Source of the DNA: Acidobacteriota bacterium
Lineage (GTDB): Bacteria; Acidobacteriota; Blastocatellia; Pyrinomonadales; Pyrinomonadaceae
Reading direction: 5' to 3'
NCBI GenBank assembly: GCA_003222935.1
Contig: QHXL01000066.1
Coordinates: 11,805-20,812, forward strand
DNA length: 9,008 nt
Program-made: the position numbers and the translations under genes
The notes under the pieces: model-generated
Databases searched by the model: none
What the model was told of the DNA's origin: nothing
The model's input: only the letters and a program-made list of their open reading frames with translations
Shown: positions 1 through 7,780 of the stretch, in pieces
Layout: the number at the start of each line of letters is the position of its first letter
Position numbering within the stretch: position 1 is the stretch's first letter

Positions 1-1452
1 TGCACCCGCAGCAATAACTTTGCCTACGTGTTGTCGCCCATTTTCACCCCAGTACCACATGAAGAAAGGATGGGCGCCGTGGTATGCGTTCCCACGACGA
101 TACATTTCTACGTAGCTGGGATTGTTCGCAAACTCACGCTCATACTTCTCGCGCAGTACAAATGCATCCCGTGTTTCCGGAAGAAGTCTATTGAAGAACT
201 CGACATAGCTCGGGTGGAAATTATGATCGAAGTCGTCATAACAGGGGTGATGAACGATCATCACGCCCCCTTTTTTGAGCAACGGTTTGTTTCGATAGAA
301 ATTGAAGTGATAACCGAGCGCCATCACCTGAACGAGCAGGGGGTTGAGAACCGAATAGACGTTGTAGGGACAGATGTCAGGAATGCCGGTAATTAATATG
401 TCGGCCTGACCGCGAATCGGAATCGCGTACTGCTCAAAACCTTTGGCGACAATCTTCTCATGTACGGGTTCGGTCTTACCCGCATGACATGCAATCAGCT
501 CGTATTGAGCCGGGCGAGAATGCAACAGTTTTCGACGCGCTTGCCTTGGCAGTTTGCCCATCGTGAACCGCATGGCTTCGAACTTCATGCGATCAAACGC
601 CGTGAAGTCGTCTTCGTTCTTCAGCAAGAAGTCCATGTCGCTTCCGTACATGCGATTGTTGATGGCGGTCTCGATGTGAAACACGTTGAGAGTTTCGTCA
701 ACGATCTTCCCTTGTTGGCAGACTCTGCGATTGAGCTCCGAGGCTGCCGGATCCATGTAGCTGTCGGAGTCGCGAATTGTTTGCGGATCGTGATGTGACC
801 GAAGTGATTCGTAGTCACACAACCCCACTGCTACAGATTTATGACCGCCATCCATCGGTACAAAGTTTAGATTGATGTAGATGATCAGATCACTTTCGGC
901 TGCTCGCCGATTGATGTTCAACGGCTGTTTGTGTTTCGTCTCACCGAGCTTGACTAATCCGTCAGCCCATTCTGCGTCGTGGTTGTAGTAACGATCCGGG
1001 TAGTACTCATCAAAAATTCTCTGCCCGGACATTCGCTTCATTTCCCACTCGGTCATTTTCCGGTGCAGCGAATTGGCAATGATGATGTGAACATCGTCCA
1101 CACCGTGTCCGGCCAACATGTCGCAAACGATTTCGAGAATCGTCTGGCGAATGTCGGGAGTTGCCATTGGCGGAAGCGGCAGACTGATGTCGTCGACCGC
1201 GATCGTCACGCGCATCCCGGGTTCGAGTTGAGCGAACAACGGGTCGCACCCATGTGGATGATTTAGCGCGTAGCGAATGGCTGCTTCACGATTTGGTAAA
1301 CCCTTAATTGGTTGGTTCGGGTAAAGAACCCGTGTGCCGATAGGTAAATCTTCAAGAATGAAGTCTTCACCGGAGGGCATGATGCGTGGGGCGCTGTCGC
1401 GGTCGATATAAATAACGGATTCGTGCGTTTGTTTTCGAAGCTGAAGTGCCAT
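1..1452 (-). CDS. LarA-superfamily (DUF2088) nickel-pincer racemase/epimerase-like protein, C-terminus cut by window edge
   Basis: I translated the minus strand from the ATG at 1452 and found 484 codons with no stop, running off the window, so the C-terminus is missing. The protein resembles the LarA family. In lactate racemase, a lysine carries a nickel-pincer nucleotide (NPN) cofactor that moves a hydride on 2-hydroxyacids. Visible landmarks are VDDISLPLP (residues 86-94, in the place of LarA's DITRP loop), IANSLHRKM (125-133; H130 fits LarA H108) and GGHKSVAVG (202-210; K205 fits the cofactor lysine K184). H221 fits LarA H200. By eye alignment, LarA R75 is Leu91 here, and the position of H174 falls on the N194-L195-N196 stretch. 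It is already longer than lactate racemase (about 425 residues), so it belongs to a longer, divergent branch. It follows the HAD gene by 23 bases with AGGAAA upstream, suggesting an operon. No larB, larC or larE maturation gene is in the window. The family is fairly sure; the substrate is unknown. Confidence 0.85.
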   Translation of the reverse strand, partial: MALQLRKQTHESVIYIDRDSAPRIMPSGEDFILEDLPIGTRVLYPNQPIKGLPNREAAIRYALNHPHGCDPLFAQLEPGMRVTIAVDDISLPLPPMATPDIRQTILEIVCDMLAGHGVDDVHIIIANSLHRKMTEWEMKRMSGQRIFDEYYPDRYYNHDAEWADGLVKLGETKHKQPLNINRRAAESDLIIYINLNFVPMDGGHKSVAVGLCDYESLRSHHDPQTIRDSDSYMDPAASELNRRVCQQGKIVDETLNVFHIETAINNRMYGSDMDFLLKNEDDFTAFDRMKFEAMRFTMGKLPRQARRKLLHSRPAQYELIACHAGKTEPVHEKIVAKGFEQYAIPIRGQADILITGIPDICPYNVYSVLNPLLVQVMALGYHFNFYRNKPLLKKGGVMIVHHPCYDDFDHNFHPSYVEFFNRLLPETRDAFVLREKYEREFANNPSYVEMYRRGNAYHGAHPFFMWYWGENGRQHVGKVIAAGA

Positions 1453-1475
1453 GAAATTAGTTCCGGTTTCCTGAT

Positions 1476-2138
1476 TTACTTCAAATCCAGAATGGGCCAA
1501 TCGTGATGTAGGGCAGTTTGTCGAAGACGCATGTCGGGGTTAATAACGGCTGGATGTCCAACGACAGACAACATCGGCAGGTCGCTCATGCTGTCTGTAT
1601 AAGCGTATGAATCGCTCAAGCTGATGCCTTCGCGTTCGCTATATGTCCTAATCCATGAAGCTTTCGTTGCCGCTGCCATTACCGGAGGCAACAATCGACC
1701 GGTCGCGAGGCCATTCACAAACTCCAGGCGATTTGTAACAAACTCAGTGATACCAAGGTGTTCCATTAACGGCGTCACTGAAAGATCGAGCGCGCCGGTA
1801 ATAACTATCTGACGCAAACCTAAACTCCGTGACTTTTGAATCAGTTCATAAGACCCGGGGAAGACCGCTGGCTTGATTACATCTTCAAACAAGTCCTGCG
1901 CAAAGTAGCGCAGCCGATCTTCTGACTGACCCTTGTAACGTTTGAAATAGAGGTCGTTAAAAACTTTTCGGCTATACTGATCGGTGACCGCGAAGACTGG
2001 AAGACTGAAAAACGTGGTAGCGCTCTTACTGAAGCTTTGAAGAAGGGTCGTCTGCCGCTTGGCATAAAAGCCCAGTGTATGCACGAGGTTCGTGCTAACC
2101 AATGTCCCCTCTAGATCGTAGAATGCTGCCCCTGCCAA
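1476..2138 (-). CDS. HAD-superfamily subfamily IB phosphatase-like hydrolase
   Basis: A 220-residue HAD-IB-type hydrolase related to the SerB / phosphatidylglycerophosphatase-like branch, probably a cytoplasmic phosphomonoesterase of unknown substrate. Motif I is FYDLEGTLV (D8 nucleophile, but E10 where the family normally has Asp), motif II is VITGALD (T114), motif III is K159 in ATKASW, and motif IV is [11 protein letters not shown] (D182, D186). A mostly helical cap lies at about residues 15-95, the usual place in type IB enzymes. I chose the TTG at 2138 because GGAGG sits 6 bases upstream (2145-2149) and the protein then begins directly at the first beta strand. The frame extends to another TTG at 2195, but that codon overlaps a good -10 box and adds 19 unconserved-looking residues. 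It heads an operon with the LarA-like gene, so a joint role in hydroxyacid or sugar-acid metabolism is possible but unproven. D10 to E may reduce or alter activity. Confidence 0.85.
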   Translation of the reverse strand: MAGAAFYDLEGTLVSTNLVHTLGFYAKRQTTLLQSFSKSATTFFSLPVFAVTDQYSRKVFNDLYFKRYKGQSEDRLRYFAQDLFEDVIKPAVFPGSYELIQKSRSLGLRQIVITGALDLSVTPLMEHLGITEFVTNRLEFVNGLATGRLLPPVMAAATKASWIRTYSEREGISLSDSYAYTDSMSDLPMLSVVGHPAVINPDMRLRQTALHHDWPILDLK

Positions 2139-2193
2139 GATCTTCCTCCGTCTGACGATAAAGTTTCCACTGATGTCGCCGTTTTGGGGATTC

Positions 2194-2199
2194 AATATA
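2194..2199 (-). promoter_or_regulatory. Possible -10 box for the HAD / LarA-like operon
   Basis: On the minus strand this reads TATATT, five of six matches to the sigma-70 -10 consensus. Transcription would begin near 2187, giving a leader of about 50 bases before the TTG start at 2138. The -35 region is weak (TATCCA at 17-base spacing). The box overlaps the alternative TTG start at 2195, which argues against that start. It lies in the short gap shared with the divergent lipoprotein gene. Confidence 0.3.
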
Positions 2200-2280
2200 C
2201 TCCATTAACTCGATTTTGGATAACCGATAGCAAAACTATTACAAACTGTATGTCATAGCTAGACAATTGGAGGCTGATGA

Positions 2281-3099
2281 ATGTCGATTCTGCTGAAACC
2301 CTCAGGAAAAATGCGATTAATGCTCGTTACATCTGGTTTGCTGGCGACCTCGTTTTGTATGACAGCGTGCCAGAAAGCACCCCCTATGGCCGCCGGAACC
2401 GTCGATTCAGGCGATGAGAAGATTGCAACGGCAAAAATCGCTGAGGGTGATCAGCTTTATGAAGGGCGTCAGGATATGGCCAAAGCTCGTGTAGCAGTGG
2501 CGGCCCTACGGCAAGCGGTGATAGCTGACTATGGTAACTACGACGCCGCCTGGAAACTGGCGCGCGCAAGTTTTTTCGTTGGCGACCACACCGAAAACTC
2601 TGATGAAGCCGACGACATGTTTCGGGCGGGAGTTGACTCTGGAAAAGCCGCGGTGAAGCTACAGCCTGGTAAGCCGGAAGGGCACTTTTGGTTAGGAGCC
2701 AACTATGGTGGTGAGGCCTCGCGCAGCACGTTGGCCAGTCTCGCGGCAGTCAACGACATTCGAAACGAGATGGAAGCCGTGCTCAAGATTGACGACAAGT
2801 TCATGGGCGGAAGTGCGTATCTCGGCCTGGGGCGTTTGTACTTGCAGGCGCCAGGCGTTCTGGGTGGGAGTACTACGAAAGCAACGGAAAACCTGAAAAA
2901 GGGTCTTGAGATCGAACCAAGAAATTCTTTGATGAAATACTATCTCGCTGAGGCTTACGCAGCCGACAATCGCAACGCGGAGGCGCGCAAAGCGATTGAT
3001 GAGGTATTCCAGAATGACCCCGATCCAAAATTTATCGCGGAACACAACGACGCAGTTAAGAAGGCGACGAAGTTATTAGAGAAAATCAAGAACAGGTAG
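2281..3099 (+). CDS. TPR lipoprotein, TRAP-transporter TatT (T component)-like
   Basis: A 272-residue exported lipoprotein. The N-terminus has basic residues, a hydrophobic stretch (about 12-26) and a lipobox MTAC with the lipidated cysteine at C30, so it should be anchored in a membrane facing the periplasm. The mature part is all-helical TPR-like: a helix pair around 55-100, then GVDSGKAAVKLQPGKPEGHF (117-136) followed by WLGANYGGEAS, an amphipathic stretch around 150-190, and a clear TPR at about 197-245 (ENLKKGLEIEPRNSLMKYYL, then AEAYAADNRNAEARKAIDE). The stretch PEGHFWLGANYGG followed by a GG-containing LYLQAPGVLGG loop resembles the TatT family that partners periplasmic binding proteins of TRAP transporters. 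No TRAP transporter gene is nearby, so a general TPR scaffold role is equally possible. GGAGG at 2269-2273, 7 bases from the ATG, fixes the start. It converges with the UPF0182 gene. Confidence 0.85.
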   Translation: MSILLKPSGKMRLMLVTSGLLATSFCMTACQKAPPMAAGTVDSGDEKIATAKIAEGDQLYEGRQDMAKARVAVAALRQAVIADYGNYDAAWKLARASFFVGDHTENSDEADDMFRAGVDSGKAAVKLQPGKPEGHFWLGANYGGEASRSTLASLAAVNDIRNEMEAVLKIDDKFMGGSAYLGLGRLYLQAPGVLGGSTTKATENLKKGLEIEPRNSLMKYYLAEAYAADNRNAEARKAIDEVFQNDPDPKFIAEHNDAVKKATKLLEKIKNR

Positions 3100-3105
3100 A
3101 TTAAT

Positions 3106-3197
3106 TTGTCGGGGCGTCACTCCGTGGGCGCCACTTCTTTCTGTTCGACTGTTCTAAACATCAAAGAAGGGGCGGCCACGGAGGGACGCCCCGACAA
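3106..3197. repeat. 92-base near-perfect palindrome between convergent genes
   Basis: The left arm 3106-3140 pairs with the right arm 3163-3197. The outer 22 positions (TTGTCGGGGCGT... against ...ACGCCCCGACAA) have one mismatch, and the inner 13 (ending CTTCTTT / AAAGAAG) have two. The loop is 22 bases (3141-3162). It fills nearly all the space between the stop of the lipoprotein gene and the stop of the UPF0182 gene, abutting the latter. It could end transcription from both sides, but no run of T follows either arm and the stem is far longer than a usual intrinsic terminator. A REP/MITE-like dispersed element is the better guess; other copies cannot be checked here. Confidence 0.8.
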
Positions 3198-6038
3198 TTA
3201 CTTCGCCAATTTGCGAATCTCCTCTAAAGTGCGCTTGTGTTGTTCGAGTTTTTGACCCGCTTCGGCTAGTTTTCCCTGGGCTGTCAGCTGCTGGTATTCC
3301 TCAAACTCCTGAATTGCGCGGTTAACTAACTGTTGCAGCGTCTGACTCGGGGTTGGCGACGGCGATGGCTTCGTTTCTCCTGTCGCCGTTTGTGCCGTTT
3401 GTTCTGCAGGAGGCTTGGTTTCTGCTGGTGCTTGTGATGCTTCGCCAAAAAGGCTGCTCATCGCCTCGTTGAACGTTTGTCCGTAACCTAGTTTCTCTTG
3501 CGTCGCCAGTACTACCAGCCGCAGCTCAGGCATCGGACTCGTGACGGCTTGCAGGTAGACAGGCTCGACATAGACAAGCGAACGTCCAATCGGTATTACC
3601 AATAAATGTCCCCGTATGACTCGTGAGCCTTGTTGATTCCACAAGGTGAACTGGCCTGACAGCTGGGCGTTTTGATCGATTCGTGCTTCGATTTGGAGTG
3701 GTCCATCGATGAGGCGGGACTTAGGGAAGTTGTAGACTACAAGCTTTCCATAGTTCTCGATGTCACATCGACCCGCCATCCAGCCGATCATGTTATTTCG
3801 ATCAGCGGGAGTGAAGGGAAGGATCAGAACAAACTCGTTCTTCTTCTGCTCGCCAGGCAGCTGCATCGTGACGTAGTAAGGATCAATGGGTTTTGTTTGC
3901 TTCTGACCTTCTTTATCCAGCACTACCTGTCGTGCGACTCCCCACACATCCTCCCGTTGGAAAAACACTTTTGGATGTTGTGTGTGGTATAGACCGTAGA
4001 CTTCACCTTGCGTGCGAACCAGCGACTCGGGATACCTCACATGGTTCCGCAAGTCCTGAGGCATTTTGTCGGCGTCCTCAAACAGCGTCGGGAAGATGCG
4101 CTGATATGCGGCGATGATCGGGTCATCCTTGTCAAACACATAGAACTTCACCGTGCCGTTATAGGCATCGATCACTACCTTCACAGAGTTGCGAACATAG
4201 TTGACACTCTTGCCTGAGAAACCGTGATGCCTCGAGTAAGGAAAACTTGACGATTGGGTAAACCCATCAACCATCCAGTACAAGCGACCATCATCACCAG
4301 TTACGATATAGGCGTCCTGATCGTAGGTCAGAAAAGGCGCAACTCCATTAATGATGTCGGGTATTCGTCGATTGATCAGGATGCGACTTTCACTCGTGAC
4401 GTCGTCGGAGAATGGCAACTTCGATAAATCGCCAACTGCCGAGGCGATCAACATCCGTCTGAAAGAGCCTCCGATTCGAATGCCACCCGTTCCCTGGTAA
4501 GTTGTATATGTGTTCGTTTCGCCCTGCGGGTAATCAAACTCATTTTGTTTCGTCTTCACGTAGACGTGACGATCTGTCAGCTCACCGAAATAGATCTCAG
4601 GACGAGTTACCTTTACTTCTGCTGCCGCCGATTCGACCGGCATGTTCGACAATAGAAATTGCGGCAGTCCTTCCGGTGTGAATCCATTCGCGGTATTCAT
4701 CGTTACGCCGTAACCGTGTGTGTAGATCAGGCGTTCGTTGATCCAGTTGCGTGAATTCTCAGGAAGCCTGGCATCGTTGATTTCGCGAGGCGCGATCATC
4801 GTTTGACGCAGTTTCCCGTTTGAAACGTAACGGTCGACGTCTACGTCTTGAAAGTCATAGTAAGTGCGAATGGTTTGGACTTGTTTGAGTGTGTCTTTCA
4901 GCGCCTGCCAATCCCACAAGCGTATGTTCTCGAAATTCTCTCGATTGTTGGGAAGGTCAAGAGCGTCGGTTGTGGTCTCAGCCTGAAACTCGCGCAGTTC
5001 GATTCGATCAAGGCCAAAGCCTTTCCGCGTCCATTCGATATTGTGTCCGATGAATGGCGCTTCACGGTCGAGTTCGTTTGGCTTTACGACAAAGCTCTGA
5101 ACATAGCCAGGCACAAACACGACACCGATCGCATAAACGGCTACCGGTAAGGCAAGCGCTATGAGTAATACGCTCAGGCGACGTACCGCGAAAGCATTAA
5201 CAAGTGAAACCAGCGCCGTGATGATCAAGGCGATACTGACAAAAAGTAAGGCTGGTAACGAGTAGTGAGCTTCCGTGTAGGTAACCCCTGAGAACGTGGC
5301 ATGGTCTTCCCAAAGCGCGGGAAAACGCATGAGGTAAGTCCGCCAACTCAAGACAACCAGGAAGAGGGACAGCGCACAGCAGACTGCCCGAAACGCCGCG
5401 CCCGATGACCAGCGAACACTTGGTTTTAGGACTCGCTGCGGCAGTCCGAGCAATGAATACGCAAGCGCTGCACACAGAATAATGAAAGTAATTCCGAGGA
5501 GCGAAGAATTGATCGACTCGTAAAAGGGAAGTGAAAAAAGATAGAAACCGAGTGACTTTCCAAATATCGGATCGACTGAAGTGGTTGCGGGCTGATTGAA
5601 ATAGAGTGCGAACTTTTGCCAGTCTTCCTTAATCTTGAACCCGTAAATGAGTCCGAAGAACACCGATATGACCCAACCGAGGGGTCTAATAACCTTGGCA
5701 GGTGAAAACTGAAACGGCTGATTGTTAAGAATAATGGTGCGCTGCTCGAAGGCGTAGGAGCCGAAGAGTCTTTGAAACAACCAGAAAGTGGCGCTTAGCA
5801 GCAGGGTCGTAAAGACAAAGGCTCCAACAAAGAGACCGGCTTTATATTTAAAGACGTACCAATAGATCGGCGAATAGCCAAGAGAGTCGAACCAGAGTGC
5901 CGAAACGTAGATCGACAACAGGCGCGACATCGACAGCAGAATGATGGCTACTGCACCTATGAGCCAGATTAACCAGCGGCGACGTTTTCGTGGTCCTATG
6001 TCAATCACGTCGGGGATTGAGGAGGTGGTTTGGCTCAC
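3198..6038 (-). CDS. UPF0182 family large integral membrane protein
   Basis: A UPF0182 (COG1615) protein of 946 residues, the normal size for this uncharacterised family of actinobacteria, cyanobacteria and other groups. The N-terminus is basic (GPRKRRRW), then about seven membrane helices lie near residues 22-43, 67-88, 119-132, 175-200, 214-232, 259-283 and 288-309. The family hallmark VKPNELDREAPFIGHNIEWT follows at about 318-337. A large extracytoplasmic domain runs to about 864, then a Pro/Thr/Glu-rich linker (865-898) and a charged C-terminal helical segment (899-946) typical of the family. The open frame extends to an ATG at 6302, but that would overlap the divergent kinase gene and adds 88 residues without family character. 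I prefer the GTG at 6038, which starts the protein just before SIPDVIDIG; no good ribosome binding site supports it, and GTG at 6068 is an alternative. Function is unknown in the family. Confidence 0.9.
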   Translation of the reverse strand: MSQTTSSIPDVIDIGPRKRRRWLIWLIGAVAIILLSMSRLLSIYVSALWFDSLGYSPIYWYVFKYKAGLFVGAFVFTTLLLSATFWLFQRLFGSYAFEQRTIILNNQPFQFSPAKVIRPLGWVISVFFGLIYGFKIKEDWQKFALYFNQPATTSVDPIFGKSLGFYLFSLPFYESINSSLLGITFIILCAALAYSLLGLPQRVLKPSVRWSSGAAFRAVCCALSLFLVVLSWRTYLMRFPALWEDHATFSGVTYTEAHYSLPALLFVSIALIITALVSLVNAFAVRRLSVLLIALALPVAVYAIGVVFVPGYVQSFVVKPNELDREAPFIGHNIEWTRKGFGLDRIELREFQAETTTDALDLPNNRENFENIRLWDWQALKDTLKQVQTIRTYYDFQDVDVDRYVSNGKLRQTMIAPREINDARLPENSRNWINERLIYTHGYGVTMNTANGFTPEGLPQFLLSNMPVESAAAEVKVTRPEIYFGELTDRHVYVKTKQNEFDYPQGETNTYTTYQGTGGIRIGGSFRRMLIASAVGDLSKLPFSDDVTSESRILINRRIPDIINGVAPFLTYDQDAYIVTGDDGRLYWMVDGFTQSSSFPYSRHHGFSGKSVNYVRNSVKVVIDAYNGTVKFYVFDKDDPIIAAYQRIFPTLFEDADKMPQDLRNHVRYPESLVRTQGEVYGLYHTQHPKVFFQREDVWGVARQVVLDKEGQKQTKPIDPYYVTMQLPGEQKKNEFVLILPFTPADRNNMIGWMAGRCDIENYGKLVVYNFPKSRLIDGPLQIEARIDQNAQLSGQFTLWNQQGSRVIRGHLLVIPIGRSLVYVEPVYLQAVTSPMPELRLVVLATQEKLGYGQTFNEAMSSLFGEASQAPAETKPPAEQTAQTATGETKPSPSPTPSQTLQQLVNRAIQEFEEYQQLTAQGKLAEAGQKLEQHKRTLEEIRKLAK

Positions 6039-6116
6039 GGCGGGTAGAATACTCTTAAGTAGTGACACTCTCAATGTGCAAGATATGACTTGATTTCGCG
6101 TTAAAGGTCGCCTGTG

Positions 6117-6122
6117 TATAAT
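6117..6122 (+). promoter_or_regulatory. Likely -10 box of the kinase promoter
   Basis: A perfect TATAAT stands about 93 bases before the kinase start codon, inside the 176-base gap shared with the divergent UPF0182 gene. The -35 region is poor: TTTCGC at 17-base spacing, or TTGATT at 6090-6095 with a spacing of 21. A weak -35 often goes with activator control, but that is inference only. Confidence 0.4.
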
Positions 6123-6214
6123 GATCGCGACTTGTTCCCGACTTAATTGCTCAACTTCGTCGGCTTTCGGTACCCGATTTTCGTCAAAATGGATGGCGGT
6201 GAGGTGAAAGCGGA

Positions 6215-7318
6215 ATGCTAACGCCAGACACAGTACTTCAAGGTCGCTATCGCGTCTTGAGCCAGCTCGGTCAAGGTGGCATGGGCACCGTGTACGAGGC
6301 ACTGGACGAGCGTTTAGACACGACCGTGGCGTTAAAAGAGACGTTCTTCGCGGAGGAAAAGCTGCGAAAGCAGTTTGAGCGTGAAGCGCGACTGCTGGCT
6401 CGTTTGCATCATCCGGCGCTGCCGCGAGTGAGTGATCATTTTTCTGAAGCCGAAGGTCAGTTTCTCGTGATGCAGTTTATTCCGGGTGACGACCTATCCG
6501 AAATGATGACGCGCAGGGCAGGTTCGTTTCCCGCAGATCAAGTTTTGACATGGGCCGATCAGCTCCTCGATGCGCTCGATTACCTTCACACTCAGGAACC
6601 GCAGATTGTCCATCGTGATATCAAGCCACAGAACCTGAAGTTAACAGCGCGCGGTCAGATCATTCTGCTGGATTTTGGTCTCGCAAAGGGTCAGGCGGGT
6701 GAAATCTCAAGAGTTAGTACCGCTGCGAGTATCTTCGGTTACACGCCTAACTACGCACCTCTAGAGCAGATTCAAGGATTAGGTACAGACTCGCGAAGTG
6801 ATCTCTATTCACTGGCCGCGACGATCTATCACCTTCTCACTGGTGTGAAGCCCCCCGATGCACTTTCACGGGCCGCCGCGCTGGTGAATGGTCAGCCCGA
6901 TCCTTTGCTGTTTGCGACTGATGTCAATCCGGCAGTTGCTCCTGAAGTTAGTGAAGTATTGCAAAAGGCCATGGCGCAAAACCGTGACCAGCGATTTTCG
7001 AGCGCCGCTGAGATGCGCAAGGCCCTGCAACGAACCGAGCAAACTGCAACGGTCATCAACCGGGGTGAAGCGCAGACCGTGCTCTTCCCGCCTGGTGCCA
7101 AGACTGTGGGCGCGACGACTCAAGCGGTTGAAAAACAGAGGACAGTTGCGGCGGGCGAGACAACTGTCGTTCGACCTCTGGCTGCTGGTCCAGGTAGAAG
7201 AATCATGCCCTGGGCCATCTCAGGTATTGCAGTCGCTGTACTCAGAAAGGCGATTCCGAAGATAACCATTTGGTTCAAGCAAGTCCTACTCCAACACCCG
7301 TTGAAGGGGCTAAACTAG
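6215..7318 (+). CDS. PknB-type Ser/Thr protein kinase, truncated by a frameshift in its transmembrane segment
   Basis: A Hanks-type kinase that phosphorylates Ser/Thr, with a cytoplasmic catalytic domain at about residues 12-272. All key parts are present: glycine loop GQGGMGTVYEA (19-29), ATP lysine K41 (VALK), alpha-C glutamate E57, catalytic loop HRDIKPQN (133-140), DFG (153-155), APLEQ in the APE place (181-185) and DSRSDLYSL (192-200). A Thr-rich juxtamembrane linker (274-328) follows, with several TVV/TTV sites that could be autophosphorylated. The membrane segment begins at about 330 (IMPWAISGIAVAV) but stops after some 14 residues. The frame then reads an unlikely 25-residue tail (LRKAIPKITIWFK...) to a stop at 7316-7318. 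The natural continuation, a Pro/Thr-rich periplasmic stalk, lies in the -1 frame up to 7734. GAGGTG at 6201-6206 supports the ATG. The frame change fits a deletion of 1 base, or 1 plus a multiple of 3, near 7243; a sequencing error is possible. Confidence 0.9.
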   Translation: MLTPDTVLQGRYRVLSQLGQGGMGTVYEALDERLDTTVALKETFFAEEKLRKQFEREARLLARLHHPALPRVSDHFSEAEGQFLVMQFIPGDDLSEMMTRRAGSFPADQVLTWADQLLDALDYLHTQEPQIVHRDIKPQNLKLTARGQIILLDFGLAKGQAGEISRVSTAASIFGYTPNYAPLEQIQGLGTDSRSDLYSLAATIYHLLTGVKPPDALSRAAALVNGQPDPLLFATDVNPAVAPEVSEVLQKAMAQNRDQRFSSAAEMRKALQRTEQTATVINRGEAQTVLFPPGAKTVGATTQAVEKQRTVAAGETTVVRPLAAGPGRRIMPWAISGIAVAVLRKAIPKITIWFKQVLLQHPLKGLN

Positions 7319-7734
7319 AATCAACTCCTACGTCGGAACAAACCGTTAATCCGAATCCGGCGCCGAAACAGTCTGCCACTCCCGCGAAGGAAGCGACACC
7401 AAAGAAACCTGAGAAGCCCGCGAAGACCGAAGAGCCAAAAAGCACACCGACTCCAGATCAAGAACCGCCAGAGGAACATGAAGGTGATCCACGTAACCCG
7501 CCCGATGTGCCACGGGATGCGTCTGGTCAGCCTTTGCCTAGACCGCGAGGGGTTCCGCGAACTCCGACCACGAGGGTAATGCCCGGCGGTGTTGTGATCC
7601 GAAATTTTCCAGATGGCTCACAAATAATTACGAGTCCAGACGGTATGCGAGTCTTTATTAGACCAGATGGCTCACGGCAGGTTCTTAATCCGGGTCAAAA
7701 ACCGAATCGACGTCGCCCAGACAATAAGCCATAG
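7270..7734 (+). CDS. Severed ectodomain of the kinase: Pro/Thr-rich stalk plus PDG repeats
   Basis: This frame is open upstream of 7270 to at least 7210, and the TTG at 7270 has no convincing ribosome binding site. It reads ...DSEDNHLVQASPTPTP, just what is expected right after the kinase transmembrane helix. The first 85 or so residues are low-complexity Pro/Thr/Lys/Glu, like the stalks of bacterial receptor kinases. The last 50 (GGVVIRNF, then three PDG units, then a basic NRRRPDNKP end) form a small repeat domain. It has no signal peptide, so as a separate protein it would stay in the cytoplasm. I therefore read it as the cut-off C-terminal half of the upstream kinase, not an independent gene. 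If the frame break is a sequencing error, the two parts form one protein of about 505 residues. Confidence 0.65.
   Translation: MVQASPTPTPVEGAKLESTPTSEQTVNPNPAPKQSATPAKEATPKKPEKPAKTEEPKSTPTPDQEPPEEHEGDPRNPPDVPRDASGQPLPRPRGVPRTPTTRVMPGGVVIRNFPDGSQIITSPDGMRVFIRPDGSRQVLNPGQKPNRRRPDNKP
7609..7689 (+). repeat. Three 27-base units encoding 9-residue PDG repeats
   Basis: Three consecutive units begin at 7609, 7636 and 7663 and read PDGSQIITS, PDGMRVFIR and PDGSRQVLN; a fourth partial unit begins with PG. Each is a turn (PDG) followed by an alternating polar/hydrophobic strand, so the units should stack as a small open beta sheet. The DNA of units 1 and 3 starts with the same 12 bases (CCAGATGGCTCA), while the rest has diverged. 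The pattern resembles the G-box repeats of the TCP10/CPAP C-terminal domain; that comparison is from memory. Confidence 0.75.
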
Positions 7735-7780
7735 CCTTTTGCCAAAGACAGGACCAGCGAAAAACGAACTTGAATCTTGT

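Noticed and set aside
28..1266. Plus-strand open frames in the first 1.3 kb
   Set aside because: They are antisense to the 484-codon LarA-like gene, which has recognisable family motifs; the plus-strand frames show none.
2139..2195. Longer HAD protein starting at the TTG at 2195
   Set aside because: The codon overlaps a probable -10 box, has no good ribosome site, and the GGAGG before the TTG at 2138 is much stronger.
3106..3197. CRISPR repeat or classical Rho-independent terminator
   Set aside because: There is a single palindrome with no spaced direct repeats, and no T-run follows either arm.
3672..5150. Plus-strand open frames inside the UPF0182 gene
   Set aside because: They are antisense to a long, well-supported coding frame and have no start signals or recognisable domains.
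6039..6302. N-terminal extension of the UPF0182 frame to an ATG at 6302
   Set aside because: It overlaps the start of the divergent kinase and its TATAAT box, and the extra 88 residues are basic and lack any family or membrane character.
7238..7275. Programmed -1 frameshifting or phase variation joining the two kinase frames
   Set aside because: There is no X XXY YYZ slippery heptamer, no homopolymer or short tandem repeat at the break, and the transmembrane helix would still be too short.
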